From Lichina pygmaea (Eukaryota; Ascomycota; Lichinomycetes; Lichinales; Lichinaceae), in the NCBI GenBank assembly GCA_963422465.1, contig OY730172.1:2046001-2110000 (forward strand): a stretch of DNA of 64,000 bases, read 5' to 3'. A model generated the notes under the pieces. The model searched no databases. It saw only the letters and a program-made list of their open reading frames with translations, and was not told the origin of the DNA. How positions within the stretch are numbered: the first letter of the stretch is position 1; every line of letters starts with the position of its first letter. Below are positions 1 to 9,748 of this stretch, in pieces. The position numbers were made by a program, and so were the translations under genes.

Positions 1-7
1 GCCTGCA

Positions 8-94
8 GACAACAACTTAGCTGTCGCTCAGGGGAAGGCTGTTCTCTGCACCCCTGCAAATCCTCGGGCAACTCTCAGTAGAGTCCCCGGTCAA
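8..94. repeat. Dispersed repeat, copy 1
   Basis: About 87 bases that recur, with scattered substitutions, at 62243-62332. Shared blocks include GTCGCTCAGGGG, GCAAATCCT and GAGTCCCCGGTCAA. No open frame or terminal repeats are evident. The 3' half can fold (GGGCAACTCT against AGAGTCCCC). It could be a fragment of a short interspersed element. Confidence 0.6.
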
Positions 95-653
95 TAGGTG
101 GCCACCTACACCACCGTAGCCTATACCCGTGCCGAGGGGGGTGTTCGACCCACCGCCCCCTCCCCCCCTCCCCCCTCCCCCCTCCCCTCCAGAGAGGAGG
201 GCACCTACCACAATAGCCAGAGATATAAGCATACGACACACACACTCGAGTGTGACGGGGCTGCCATAGAAGAGCTTGGACAGCTTCAGCGGGACTACGT
301 ATACGTAGCAAGAACAACGATCGATCGTGAGTCCAGGAGGCTTTTGTGCGAGCACCGGAGCAATGTTTCCCCGGGTTAGTCATCGACCCGTCAACTTCCC
401 CCCACCAACGGCCTCAGATGGATGATTGTTACGGTAGGCGATGAAGACATACCGTACGGAGTACCCGTGCCATGGGGGGGTATTACCACCCCCCCATGGC
501 ACGGCACTGCACGGGTACGTCCAGCTACAGCTACAGCCACAACGACAGCCACAGCCACAGCCACAGTCACGGCCACCGCTCCAGCTACAAGCCGCAGCTA
601 CGGCCACGGGCTACGTCCATACCCGACCAAGGACCCACGGTAGGCAGCACAAG
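95..653. other. Spacer upstream of GPI15
   Basis: No gene is supported. The spacer holds a C-rich tract (about 145-190), a perfect hairpin (466-503) and degenerate CAGCTA/CAGCCA hexamer repeats (about 519-610). The open frames here are short and low-complexity. The last part probably carries the GPI15 promoter and 5' leader. Confidence 0.6.
466..503. repeat. Perfect 16-bp-stem hairpin
   Basis: The left arm CGTGCCATGGGGGGGT (466-481) is the exact reverse complement of the right arm (488-503), with a 6-base loop. A related imperfect hairpin lies at about 41190-41234. A degenerate half (TACCCGTGCC followed by a G run) is seen near 125-146. Confidence 0.75.
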
Positions 654-1388
654 ATGAGCTCGATCTTCTCGCGCGAGCAGCATCACCTGCAGATCCACCG
701 CCCGTCGCCGACGACGGTGGAGTTCATCGTGTCGACGAGGAAGCCGCGGCACGCGCAGACGCTGTTGTCCCGGGCCATCGGCGCGCTGTCGGTGCTGCTG
801 CGCGTCGCCCTCGCCGCCGCGCTGCTGCTCTTGATCGTCTCCAAGTGGAGGGCCCACGGCCCCCTTGGTCCCGGGCCAGGCTCCACCGTCGACGGGACAC
901 GCGGTTCGAACGATACGGTGGCGTCGCCGGCGTCGCCGGGGGCCTGGCTGGGTTCCGGATCGCATGCTCTCCCCGATGGTGCTGGTGCTGGGCTTGCGAC
1001 GCCCGGTCTTGCGACGCCCGGACGCAATGCCTCTGCGCTCCCGTCGTCGTCTGCCCCCGGGAGACCTGTCGAAGGCCACCCTCCCGCCCACGGCCTAGGC
1101 GGCCACAGACACGCCAGACACGATCGCACGGGACTGCGACCGGCCCTCCTTCGTCTCTACGAGGAGGAACAACGACGTGCGTGCTGGGACATGCTCCTCG
1201 CACAGCCGTGGTGGAAGATATGCGTGCTGGCTACTTTCGTGAGCTACGTTGCATTTCGGAGGGGCCATCACGGTACATTACATATCCTCCGTTCTCCCCC
1301 CGTCGTCGTCATCTTTGATCTCGTATCAAGACTCGAACGTTTTACTTGCCAGAAACACCCATCAACCCTGCAACCATCCCCCTCCCCT

Positions 1389-1468
<80 letters not shown>

Positions 1469-2315
1469 TCTCTCTACACAATCCATGTCTCAATGCCCCC
1501 TCCCAATTATAATAATAATAAAAAAGCCATACTCACCAAAAACACCGGCGGTCCCTTTGACCGCTGTCGAGCAAGAATCAAACAGAAGAATCCCTGCTCG
1601 TCCTCCGCGGCCTCGGCCTACAGACGTCGTCGACGTCGTCCACCTATCTGTCGTTGACGCCCCTGACGCGCTTCATCCCGACGGCGCAGGTGCAGGACAT
1701 CTTCATCCACGAGGCCTTCAAAGGGTTCGAGGTGCGCTTCTACGTCGTCGTCGTCGTCGAGGGCGAGGATGAGGTCGTTGTCGTCTTCCCTGTGAGTTTT
1801 TTTTTTCTTTCTTTCCGTTCCTTTTCGTTTCTTTTCGTTTCCGGTTTGGGGGGGGGGGGTGTGGTTTCTGTTCTCTTCTTTTGTGAAATTGGTTTTCACT
1901 GTCGGTGCAAGAATGTGTTTACTTGGTAATTCTTCATTTCCTTGGTCGATGTCTACACGCTGTGTTTGCAACGTTGGATGGATGATGTGTCACGTCTCGT
2001 TCCTGATGGGACGAGCACGATGCCGTTCTCGACGTCCTGCATGACATGCTCTGATGAGCCCTGGTGCCCATGTCGAGTCCGCCTCGGCGACGAGTCGTTG
2101 AGCTTGCATCTCGTCTGATCTCAGCGTCCACGTATTCTCTCCCCCCCTCCCCCTTTTTTTTTCCGTGGGAGAGTGGAGCAATAAAGAGAGAAAAACATAC
2201 AGAAGGCGCACACGACACTAACTGTTCCCCTTAGAAACTCCTGCCGAGACTGCACATCCTCGAACAGGTCTGGCGAGGAGCGCGGGCTTGTCTGTACGAT
2301 TCGAAAGAGACGTGA
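654..2315 (+). CDS. GPI15: GPI-GlcNAc transferase subunit PIG-H/Gpi15
   Basis: Proposed exons are 654-1272, 1586-1791 and 2235-2315 (301 aa, frame closes exactly). PIG-H is a subunit of the ER complex that adds GlcNAc to phosphatidylinositol, the first step of GPI-anchor synthesis. Two hydrophobic segments fit membrane insertion: one near residues 42-66 (VLLRVALAAALLLLIV) and one near 185-200 (WWKICVLATFVSYVAF). The C-terminal PIG-H domain shows EESLLVLRGLGLQT, the hallmark RFIPTAQVQDIFIHEAFKG, and LLPRLHILEQVWRGAR. The start was chosen for the first ATG with good context (CACAAGATG) before the conserved part; the frame stays open upstream to 441. Intron 1 contains a long CT microsatellite and intron 2 a G run. 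The stretch between the membrane segments is Gly/Pro/Ala-rich and longer than in yeast. Confidence 0.85.
1390..1464. repeat. (CT)n microsatellite in GPI15 intron 1
   Basis: About 75 bases of nearly uninterrupted CT dinucleotides lie just upstream of the acceptor of GPI15 intron 1. They may serve as an extended polypyrimidine tract. Confidence 0.9.
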
Positions 2316-2376
2316 TCGAAAGCAAGTGGGCCACTCGGGTTCTTTGGATATGCCGCCTTCTTAAGCTACGTACGCA

Positions 2377-2379
<3 letters not shown>

Positions 2380-2409
<30 letters not shown>
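2380..2409. repeat. (CA)n microsatellite
   Basis: About 15 CA repeats sit in the 110-base gap between the convergent stop codons of GPI15 and PUS3. Confidence 0.9.
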
Positions 2410-2413
<4 letters not shown>

Positions 2414-2425
2414 CAAGGGACTCGA

Positions 2426-3871
2426 TCATCCATTGTCGTCGGTCTTCCCGGCTCCGGTCAGTCGACGCTGGAAACCCTTCCGCGCAGCCCACCGCGCGTT
2501 GGTCTCCTCGACCGGTTTGTTCCTGGGCAAGCTCAAGACGGGGATGTACTTCCCCATCTTCCTGGGCGCGTCGCCGCCGTCGAAGTAGACGGGCGTTTGC
2601 GGGAGTTGTCGCCGGCCTTCCTTCACCGTCGTCGGCTCGTGAATCTCGTCGTGGCTGCGATCACCGTCCCGACGATGCTGGCGCTGGCGCTGGTGCTGCT
2701 GTCGGTACCGCCGACGCTCCGTGCCCGCAAGCACTTCGAACAGGCTGCCGGCCAGAATCTCGTCCATCTTGCGCGCGCGCCACGTACTCCACAGCTGCTC
2801 CCACAGTCGACCGGGGTCGTATCGGGTGCGGCCGAACAGCGACGACGTGGGACGGGCACAGACGCCGTCGGATCTGCTCCGCGTGTCTTCGTCGGCCGCG
2901 TACACCCACTCGAGCGCGTCGCCGTCGTCCTTGTCGGCGTCGTCGGCGTCGGTGTCGGCGCGAGGAAAGATGCAGTCCCACAGCACCAACGGCGCTTCGC
3001 CCGCCATCGTGTACGCCGGTTTACACGGGTTCTTGGTGGCGTCGAGCAGTTCGGCCACCACCGAGGGCGGCTCCAGACCTTGACCGACCAGAAACAGGAT
3101 CGCCATCATGTGCCGCACCTGATGCCACAGGAAGCCCGAGCCGTGCACGACAAAGGCCCAGGTTCGAGGTGGCAGGGCGTACGACGGTGTCAGGTCCAAT
3201 CCCGTCACGCCTGCACCTGCACCTGCACCTGCACCTGTACCCGCACCCGCACCCGCATCTGCACCACCACCGTCGACAGCGGGGGGAGCAGGGATAGAGC
3301 TCGGCGGGCCATCATCGAGCAGGTCCACGTAACCCAGCAGACCCCTGTTCGGATCGACGGGGATGATGTCGGCATAGAAGATGCGTCGATGGAAGTTGGT
3401 GATCTGCTTGGTCGGGTCGACCTTGCAAAAGTTGCGAAAGTCGTGGAAGCCGACGAACGAACGTGCAGCCTCGCGCATGGCGTGCATGTCCAGCCAGCCT
3501 TGTTCGAGCTTTCGTGGCGGTGGTGACTGTCTTTTTTCTGTCGGCGGCTGTTCTGCCCCTACCGACGGCTGTCTTGTCCCTGACGACGACGACGACGACT
3601 GTTCTGCTGCGACAGCGCTGGCAGCTCCAGCCCTGTCACCCCCACCCATTTCAAACGGCACGGGCAAAAAAGCCGGCTGGGTGAACAGATAGCGATACCG
3701 CCGCTCCCTGCACGAGAAGCGCGCGTTGAAGTGCTGCGGTGGCGAAGGACACCATGCCACCACGCGAATGTCGTCTGGCAGCACGCGGTTCAGGATCTTG
3801 GCGTATTGCAGTTCGTCTCTGATCGGGTCGAACGGTTTGGGTTGGGCTGGGGATTCGTCGTCTCGTGCTTT

Positions 3872-3915
<44 letters not shown>

Positions 3916-4091
3916 GGTGGTTGTGGTGGTGGGGTGGAAGGTGGAGATGGGTTTGGCGGGATTGGTGGGTTTGGCGCAGGCGGAGTTGATGCTGGGTTTC
4001 GTGGCGAAGATGGATGTGGTCACGTCGTTGCTCGCCGGCAACGTCGACAGCGGAGACACTCGACTCGGTCAGCTCTGCTTCGGTAGCGCTG

Positions 4092-4145
<54 letters not shown>

Positions 4146-5686
4146 GGGGAAGTTGACTTGGTCGTCGACATGGCCGTCGAGCCAGACCCGTTCCCAGACC
4201 CGTTCCCAGATCCGTTCCCACTCCCACTCCCACTCCCACTCCCACTCCCACTCCCACTCCCACTCCCACTCCCAGATCTAGACCCGAATCCCAATCCCAA
4301 CCCAGAAGAATCCAAAGCACCGGCCGGCCGCCTGTTACTCCGCACTCGCAAGCCGACGACTTGACCAAAGGCGCTGACGCCTCGATCGGTGCGGCCGCAT
4401 TTCGAGTAGTCGCAGCCGTCCCAGTCGATCTTGTCCAGCGTGCTGTCTGCGGCTTTGTGAGGGGGGTCTCTGTCACGCTCGGCTCTGCGACGGGGGTCTT
4501 TGTAAGGGGGTTCTTGCTGATGGAGGTCTTTGCAAGGGGGGGGTTCTTGCCGATGGGGGTCTTGCTGATGGAGGTCTTCGACGGTCCCGGCTGCGGCCGG
4601 GGCATCGTCGCGACTGTGCACGTGGCGCATTGGCTGCGTCGGAGGCTGTGTCCGAGGCTGCGTTCCAGGATGCGTCTGTGCCTGCGCCTCGCCTCCCGTT
4701 CCCAGAGTACCGCCGCTGGCATCGGCGCGTCGATCGGCGCGACGACGTCTTGTCTCGCAAGGAGAATCGCCCTCTGAGAGGGAGGCCTGTGCTTTTCCTG
4801 GTGCTTCTCTCGCGGGTACTTCTCCCTCCGGTAGTCTCTCCCCCGGTGGTCCCTCCCCCGGTGGTCCCTCCCCCGGTGGTCCCTCCCCCGGTGGTCCCTC
4901 CCCCGGTAGTCCTGCCTCCCCGCGCATGTCTTCCCCTCGTGTGTCCGATCCCGAACGCGAACCCTGTCCCGGGAATATCAATCTCGTGCGACGCAAGGCC
5001 CGCCACAGTTCCCCTTCGATCGTCGGCAACGGCGGCGCGTCCCCACGACCGGCCGTGTGCGCGAAACCGTAGTAGTTCTTGCCAATGTACGCGATCTTGA
5101 GCGCGATGAACCGCGTCGAGTACTTTGACGGGTCAATGTCCCGCTGGGGCTTGGATTGCGGTCGAGGTCGAGAGCGAGAGCGAGAGCGAGGACTAGCGGG
5201 AGGGTTGGGGGGACGGCTGGGGTTGCAGACTTTGGCCGTCGTGGCGCTTTCTTCTGCTTCTTGCTCTGGTGCGGGAGATGGCGGATCTGAAGTTCGTGCA
5301 GGAGCTGGAGTTTGTCTTGATGATGCTGAAGTCTGTCCGTCGTCTGGCTCTGTCCCACTCGCTCTATCCATGTCGACGGGTAAGACCTTTGCTCTCCATA
5401 CACATTCACAGTCGACCCATAAGATTTGATGCACGAGAACCAAAAAAACACCATTTCATCGAAGGATGAACCCAGTGAACTATACGTACAACGACATGTT
5501 CTGTCTCTTCAGTTTCTGCTCTAGCTCCAAGATCCGTCGTACCAAGCTATCGTGAGCCCACGAGGCATAGTCCAGCACCTCCTCCCCTTCGTTCTTGTGC
5601 TCGTCGTTCTCGGTCTTCATGTCTCTTACACGCGTCTCTCTTTCTGCGTCCCGTTCTGGATCGAGCACCGTCCTTCGGCCCTCCAT
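2426..5686 (-). CDS. DEG1: tRNA pseudouridine38/39 synthase (Pus3/Deg1)
   Basis: Proposed as two exons: 5490-5686 and 2426-5363 (1044 aa). Pus3 isomerises U38/U39 in the tRNA anticodon stem-loop. Exon 1 carries DYASWAHDSLVRRILELEQ, a short coiled-coil start typical of fungal Deg1. Splicing at GTACGT with acceptor GGATAG restores the frame (…NMSL|ASGTEPD). Exon 2 has the TruA fold: KYSTRFIALKIAYIGKNYYG (about residue 145), catalytic Asp in CGRTDRGVSAFGQ (about 392), RFSCRERRYRYLF, FVGFHDFRNFCKVDP and GSGFLWHQVRHMMAILF. Family members are usually 400-500 aa; the excess is low-complexity insertion (GEGPP repeats, Ser-Gly run, two poly-Gln runs, Gly-Ala run) between conserved blocks. An ATG at 5371 lies inside the proposed intron, so a one-exon start there is the alternative. 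In-frame ATGs at 5998 and 6064 would extend the N terminus. Confidence 0.85.
3870..3917. repeat. (TTG)n tract = poly-Gln (CAA) in PUS3
   Basis: About 15 tandem TTG triplets read as CAA glutamine codons on the minus strand inside PUS3, between the catalytic block and the next conserved block. Confidence 0.9.
4094..4143. repeat. (CTG)n tract = poly-Gln (CAG) in PUS3
   Basis: About 17 tandem CTG triplets read as CAG glutamine codons on the minus strand. This is a second poly-Gln run in the same protein, built from the other Gln codon. Confidence 0.9.
4190..4272. repeat. Hexamer repeat coding Ser-Gly/Asn-Gly
   Basis: Tandem CCCACT/CCCGTT-type units encode a Ser-Gly run followed by Gly-Asn-Gly-Ser units in PUS3. 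Confidence 0.85.
4838..4915. repeat. 15-bp minisatellite in PUS3
   Basis: Tandem copies of CCCTCCCCCGGTGGT (five to six units) encode GEGPP repeats on the minus strand. The outer copies carry point changes, for example GGTAGT. Confidence 0.9.
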
Positions 5687-6579
5687 ATCCCCAGCGGTAC
5701 CGGACAGCGCTCCCAGGCGTCTAGCGCAGGACGACGACGGAATTTTTGAGAGAACTCCGCTCCAACGAGCGGCACCGGTGACGCCGGGAAGCCGCAGCTG
5801 GTAGACGACGCGCCTCGTGTGGTGACAATGGTACGGCGTCGGGGGGATAGTAGTGCTCCGGAGCGTCCTCGGACAACCGAGATGATGTAGCTGCGAGATG
5901 GACTGTGAGGACTTGCTTTTGCCCCTGCTTCTGCCTGTAGCGTTGTGGAGAGACTCTGCAAGGACAATTGTCGTGGATGACCGCCAGGGTGTGGCCATTG
6001 GCGTCGACCGAGGCACGCGAGGCTTGTCATCCAAGCTCGAGGGAAGAGCTGGGACTCGGACCATCGTAAACCCGACGTCCGTTGCCGGTGTAATGTTGTT
6101 CCGACCTACGCTGGGCTAGCCCTACGGAACATCACGTGGCGGACACGTGGTAGACCCGTCCCTCCAGTCCAGCCTAGTGCTGAGTGCTTGGTTTCTTCCC
6201 AAGGCAAAATGATATCAGATCAGAAGCCGTTACGTACGTACCAAGGCATCGACAAGACTCTCCTCGTCACTGGTGGAAACACCTACTTACACATGCTCCT
6301 GTAGCTTGAGACCTGCTCTACACTCCCCACAGAAAGCACTGCTATCAAGTACCGGTACCGTAGAGATGAATGTCCAGCGCTTACATGGCTGGTGGCTAGG
6401 CTGGTATCGTCTGCCGCGGCGCTACATTAGCCTCCTACCAGCCCTGCGCTCTTGGTATGAGGTCGTAGTTGGCAGCAGGATCCACCGAACCAGTACCGTA
6501 AAGCAGATGAGGAACTCAGCGGTATCACCTGCCGGGTGACGCTCTACCGGACCACACAAAAAACCAGATCAAGACATCT
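5687..6579. other. Spacer between PUS3 start and the 6580-7503 gene
   Basis: The PUS3 frame stays open to 6064, but that part lacks recognisable conservation and is treated as 5' leader or promoter. From 6065 to 6579 no gene is seen; there are short GTAC-rich stretches (for example 6230-6240). Confidence 0.5.
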
Positions 6580-7503
6580 TCAACGCCCCAAAGACCTTTC
6601 CTTCTCGGCGACGAGCTTGGCCAGGCTGTCGACAAACTTGCTCCGGGCCTTCTCCTCCGCGGTACCCTTCCATACTTTGGTCAGCTGCCGCAGATACTCG
6701 ACCCTCTGACGGGCTGCGTCGACGCCTTGCTGTCCTGGAGAGCCCGCGAGCAGGACGCCGATCTCGTCCCGAAGTCTCTTCGCGGCGGCCTGGCCCTTCT
6801 CTTCCAGCCGTCGAGAGTCCGACGCCGGATCCGGCCCCGAGACAGAGATGAAGGAAGACGTGATGGTAGACAGTTCGGAGGGCGGAAGGGTCCACTCCAT
6901 AGCGTCGCCAAAGACTCTTACTACGGCTTCCAGGCGGCTCTTTGCCGTTGCCAGCGTCCTCAGCCGCTCGAGATGCTGCGCAATCCTTCTTGGCGACGGC
7001 TCCTCCGGGTCATGCCTACCGTCACCCGACTCGGCCGGGACATCTTGGACTGGCGGCGCTCTGTCCGGGTCTGCAGGCTGCCCGGCGTCTACGTCCGCTG
7101 AAGATTCAGCCTCGACTGGCAGCAGTCGTCTCATGTCGTTTACCAGCCCCTCGTCGAGGGCCTCCGACAGAGCAAGCGCATCGCCCCGTAGCATCTCCAC
7201 CTCGTAAGCGAGCCGAGACCCGGTCCTGATTATATCGTCCGTCAAGGTCGTAAGATTCTCCGACAGCCTGGCGGTATGTGCATTCATCTGAGAGAGGGTC
7301 ATCTGGGTGTGGGACGTGAGCTCTGCCAGCGACGCGCCATCGCGTCGTTTGGCCGGGTGGGATGTTGCAGACAGCGACAGGGCGGGCAAGACGTTGTTGA
7401 GATGGGTGACACGGTCGAATTTGGGCTGCCGAAACGGTTGCAGCACCACATCGTCGAGGTGTGCTGGGACCGAATCACTAGGCCCGTCCATCTCCGTTGG
7501 CAT
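6580..7503 (-). CDS. Coiled-coil protein, possible small COG-complex subunit
   Basis: Single exon of 307 aa from the first in-frame ATG (7503). A GTG 45 bases upstream extends the frame but is not a plausible fungal start. The order is: N-terminal PKFDRVTHLNNVLPALSLS; a long heptad-like helix around LSENLTTLTDDIIRTGSRLA; an acidic Pro-rich linker; then RSRL-type helices with VVRVFGDAMEWTLPPSELS and a C-terminal VWKGTAEEKARSKFVDSLA. This pattern matches a conserved Pezizomycotina family that I recall as a Cog7-like component of the Golgi tethering complex. That assignment is from memory and weaker than the gene call. It shares a 273-base divergent promoter with HUB1. Confidence 0.65.
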   Translation of the reverse strand: MPTEMDGPSDSVPAHLDDVVLQPFRQPKFDRVTHLNNVLPALSLSATSHPAKRRDGASLAELTSHTQMTLSQMNAHTARLSENLTTLTDDIIRTGSRLAYEVEMLRGDALALSEALDEGLVNDMRRLLPVEAESSADVDAGQPADPDRAPPVQDVPAESGDGRHDPEEPSPRRIAQHLERLRTLATAKSRLEAVVRVFGDAMEWTLPPSELSTITSSFISVSGPDPASDSRRLEEKGQAAAKRLRDEIGVLLAGSPGQQGVDAARQRVEYLRQLTKVWKGTAEEKARSKFVDSLAKLVAEKERSLGR

Positions 7504-7776
7504 CGAGAGGTTCGGGTGCCGTAGCTCTTCAAGATTACCGCAGCTCACATGACCGAAAGCAAAGGTACGTCATAGCTGCTTACCATATCGAGCTTAGTTT
7601 CGGCGGATAGATCTTCCGCTCCGTCCACGGAGAATTACGGCATCATGCCGAGAGTTTTTCCGTCATGGTCGAAAATCCTTCGGCCCGCGCAGCGATATCG
7701 GATTCGAGCCCCCACTACGGATGCATCACGCAACTTCGGTCGTCCCGTCCTCCCCACGGGCCTTTTGATAAGAGAA
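7504..7776. promoter_or_regulatory. Divergent promoter, COG-like gene / HUB1
   Basis: A 273-base gap separates the two start codons. The HUB1 frame stays open up to an ATG at 7645, so the true gap could be 141 bases. No specific factor site is claimed. Confidence 0.4.
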
Positions 7777-8574
7777 ATGCCGCGGTCACGGACGCCTTCG
7801 CGATCTCCGGTGCGCCGAGAGCGTCGCCAAGGCTACAGTCCGAGACGTCATCTGTCGCGCACCGACAGTCGGGACTCGTCACCGAAGAAGGACGGGGCAC
7901 GTAACGAACGGCCTCGGCGCAGCGACGCCGGCTTTCGATGGAAGGAAAGAAGGCGCGACGAGGGGCGCGAGGATGGCGCTGATCGCCGGCTGGACCGCGG
8001 TTATCGACAGCGACATCGATCGCGCTCTCCCACGCGAGGGCGGCCGCCTGACCAAAGGGGCGCAAACAGAGACCAAGAGAGAGACAGGGGCGGAGACCGA
8101 GAAAGAGAAAGAGAAAGAGCCAGACCTACGGACAGGGATCGCGACAAGGACAAGGACAGTCACAGACAAAGGAAAAGCATTGCGACGAGCGCCCCCTCAG
8201 GCGAGCCGATGATCGTCGTCAACGTCAACGACAGGCTGGGTACCAAGGCGGCCATTCCCTGCTTGGCCTCGGACCCCGTAGGCGAGTGACGCTGCTCGCG
8301 GTCGGGCCAGTCCATCTTCAGCTGGGCCTGTTCGCTGACGATGTCGTAGGCCTCTTCAAGGCTCAGGTCGCCGCTCGGATCGGTCGACAGCCCCACGAGA
8401 TTCTCCTGAAGCGACAGGGAGAACGACCCTTCAAGGATGCTCTGACGCTGGAAGACTACGGCGTCAGCAACGGGGTGCAGCTCGACCTGTAAGTCTTTCC
8501 TTTTTGTCCCTGCCCGTCGGTGGCGTGGATGTGACGTTGACGTGTGACGCAGGGAGTTGGACGCCGGAGACTGA
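7777..8574 (+). CDS. HUB1: Ubiquitin-like splicing modifier Hub1 with RS-rich N terminus
   Basis: Proposed exons are 7777-8281, 8350-8488 and 8553-8574 (221 aa). Hub1/UBL5 is a ubiquitin-like protein that binds spliceosomal proteins such as Snu66 and Prp38 non-covalently. Residues 1-140 are Arg/Ser/Asp-rich (RSRTPSRSPVRRERR, SRSPTRGR, RERERERAR), as in many filamentous fungi. The ubiquitin-like fold follows: PMIVVNVNDRLGTKAAIPC, LFKAQVAARIGRQPHEILLK, RQGERPFKDALTLEDYG, ending QLDLELDAGD; there is no C-terminal Gly-Gly, as in the family. Joining exons 1 and 2 in frame (SDPVG|LFKAQV) requires a GC-AG intron: donor GCGAGT at 8282, branch-like CTGAC, acceptor GTCGTAG at 8349. The nearby GT donors (8278 and 8286) shift the frame. 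An upstream ATG at 7645 would add 44 residues. Confidence 0.88.
8282..8349 (+). other. GC-AG intron of HUB1
   Basis: This 68-base intron starts GCGAGTGACG and ends GTCGTAG. A GT donor (GTGACG) overlaps four bases downstream and another GT (GTAGGC) lies four bases upstream. Only the GC donor keeps the conserved protein in frame. Confidence 0.75.
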
Positions 8575-9127
8575 CCTTAGACCTCCTTTCCCTCTCTCGA
8601 TTCCTTTTTGCTTGACTGGATCGGCTTGGATCTGGAAAGCATGTCGTCCATTTGACCGACGGCGGGGAGTTGGTCTCCTGTGCCGTAGGGAGTATGGTAG
8701 ATGACTCTAGGCTAAAAGTGCTGTCAGGAGGGGACAAACCTCCTTCCTTCCCACCCTGAGCCGCTCTCGTCGTCCACGCCGCCCAAACCCAAACATCACA
8801 TCCTCCAGACCGCCTCGGTGGTCTACCACGCCCCACTACTCAGTAGAACTTCTGCTCGAACATAGACCGGCTCCCTTTGGGGAGGCTTGATCGTCGGTCA
8901 CGATGAGGCCGTACCGTGCTTGTACCCTTGCCCACAGCCGCGGCTACTCGAGTACGACCCGCGGCGGCGATCAGCGTTCCCCCTTCGTTCGCGGACCTTA
9001 ACCTTTACCCTTCTTCTTCTTCTTCTTCTTCTGCTGCTCCTCGATGGCTGTTCGCCGTCGTCCTTCACCGCCGTCTTTTCCGTCAATCGCCCACGTCTCG
9101 ACTCGGTCGTAGCATCGCCACGCCAGC
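8575..9127. promoter_or_regulatory. Spacer between HUB1 and PRS1
   Basis: A 553-base tandem spacer contains a (CTT)n run at about 9012-9033 close to the PRS1 start; it probably includes the PRS1 promoter. No gene is seen. Confidence 0.4.
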
Positions 9128-9715
9128 ATGGTTCGAAACATGGTCGTCCTCGGCGGCAGCTCGCATCCGCAGCTGAACGCCGCCATCACGAATCACCTGG
9201 GCATCCCGCCGTCGAACGTGCTCCTGTCCAAGTTCAGCGTCGGCGAGACCCGAGTCGAGATCAACGAGTCGGTCCGCGGCAAGGAGGTGTTCATCGTCCA
9301 GAGCGGCTGCGGCAGCGTCAACGACAACCTCATGGAGCTCTTGATCCTGATCTCGGCCTGCAAGTTCGCGTCGGCCAAGAAGATCACCGCCGTGCTGCCA
9401 CTCTTCCCGTACTCCCGCCAGAGCGACATCCCGTACGACAAGGCCGGTGCGCCCTTGACCCGGGCGCCGGCGGCCACGACCAGACCCGAGCTGTACACAT
9501 TCGAGAGCCGACCGGAGACGCCGCACCCGAACCATCCGCAGAGCGCCGGCCTGAACGGCGGCCTGGACGGCCTTCGCACCAAATTGAGCAAAGCCCGGAT
9601 CAACGATGGCGGCAGCCCTACGTCGCCGCTCACGGGCCAGCGCGCGGTCCTGACGAACGGTACAAGTCCCAGACGCAGCGACACGCTCGACTCGAACCGA
9701 TCGGATCGGGACGGA

Positions 9716-9748
<33 letters not shown>

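Noticed and set aside
3726-4364. Poly-Leu, poly-Val and poly-Cys frames
   Set aside because: Antisense and shifted readings of the two poly-Gln codon repeats of PUS3.
5480-6064. Separate small gene on the minus strand
   Set aside because: Its conserved-looking end is better explained as exon 1 of PUS3, joined in frame to 5363 by good splice signals.
8278-8285. Canonical GT donor for HUB1 intron 1
   Set aside because: GT at 8278 or 8286 shifts the frame and destroys the conserved ubiquitin-like sequence; the GC donor at 8282 keeps it.
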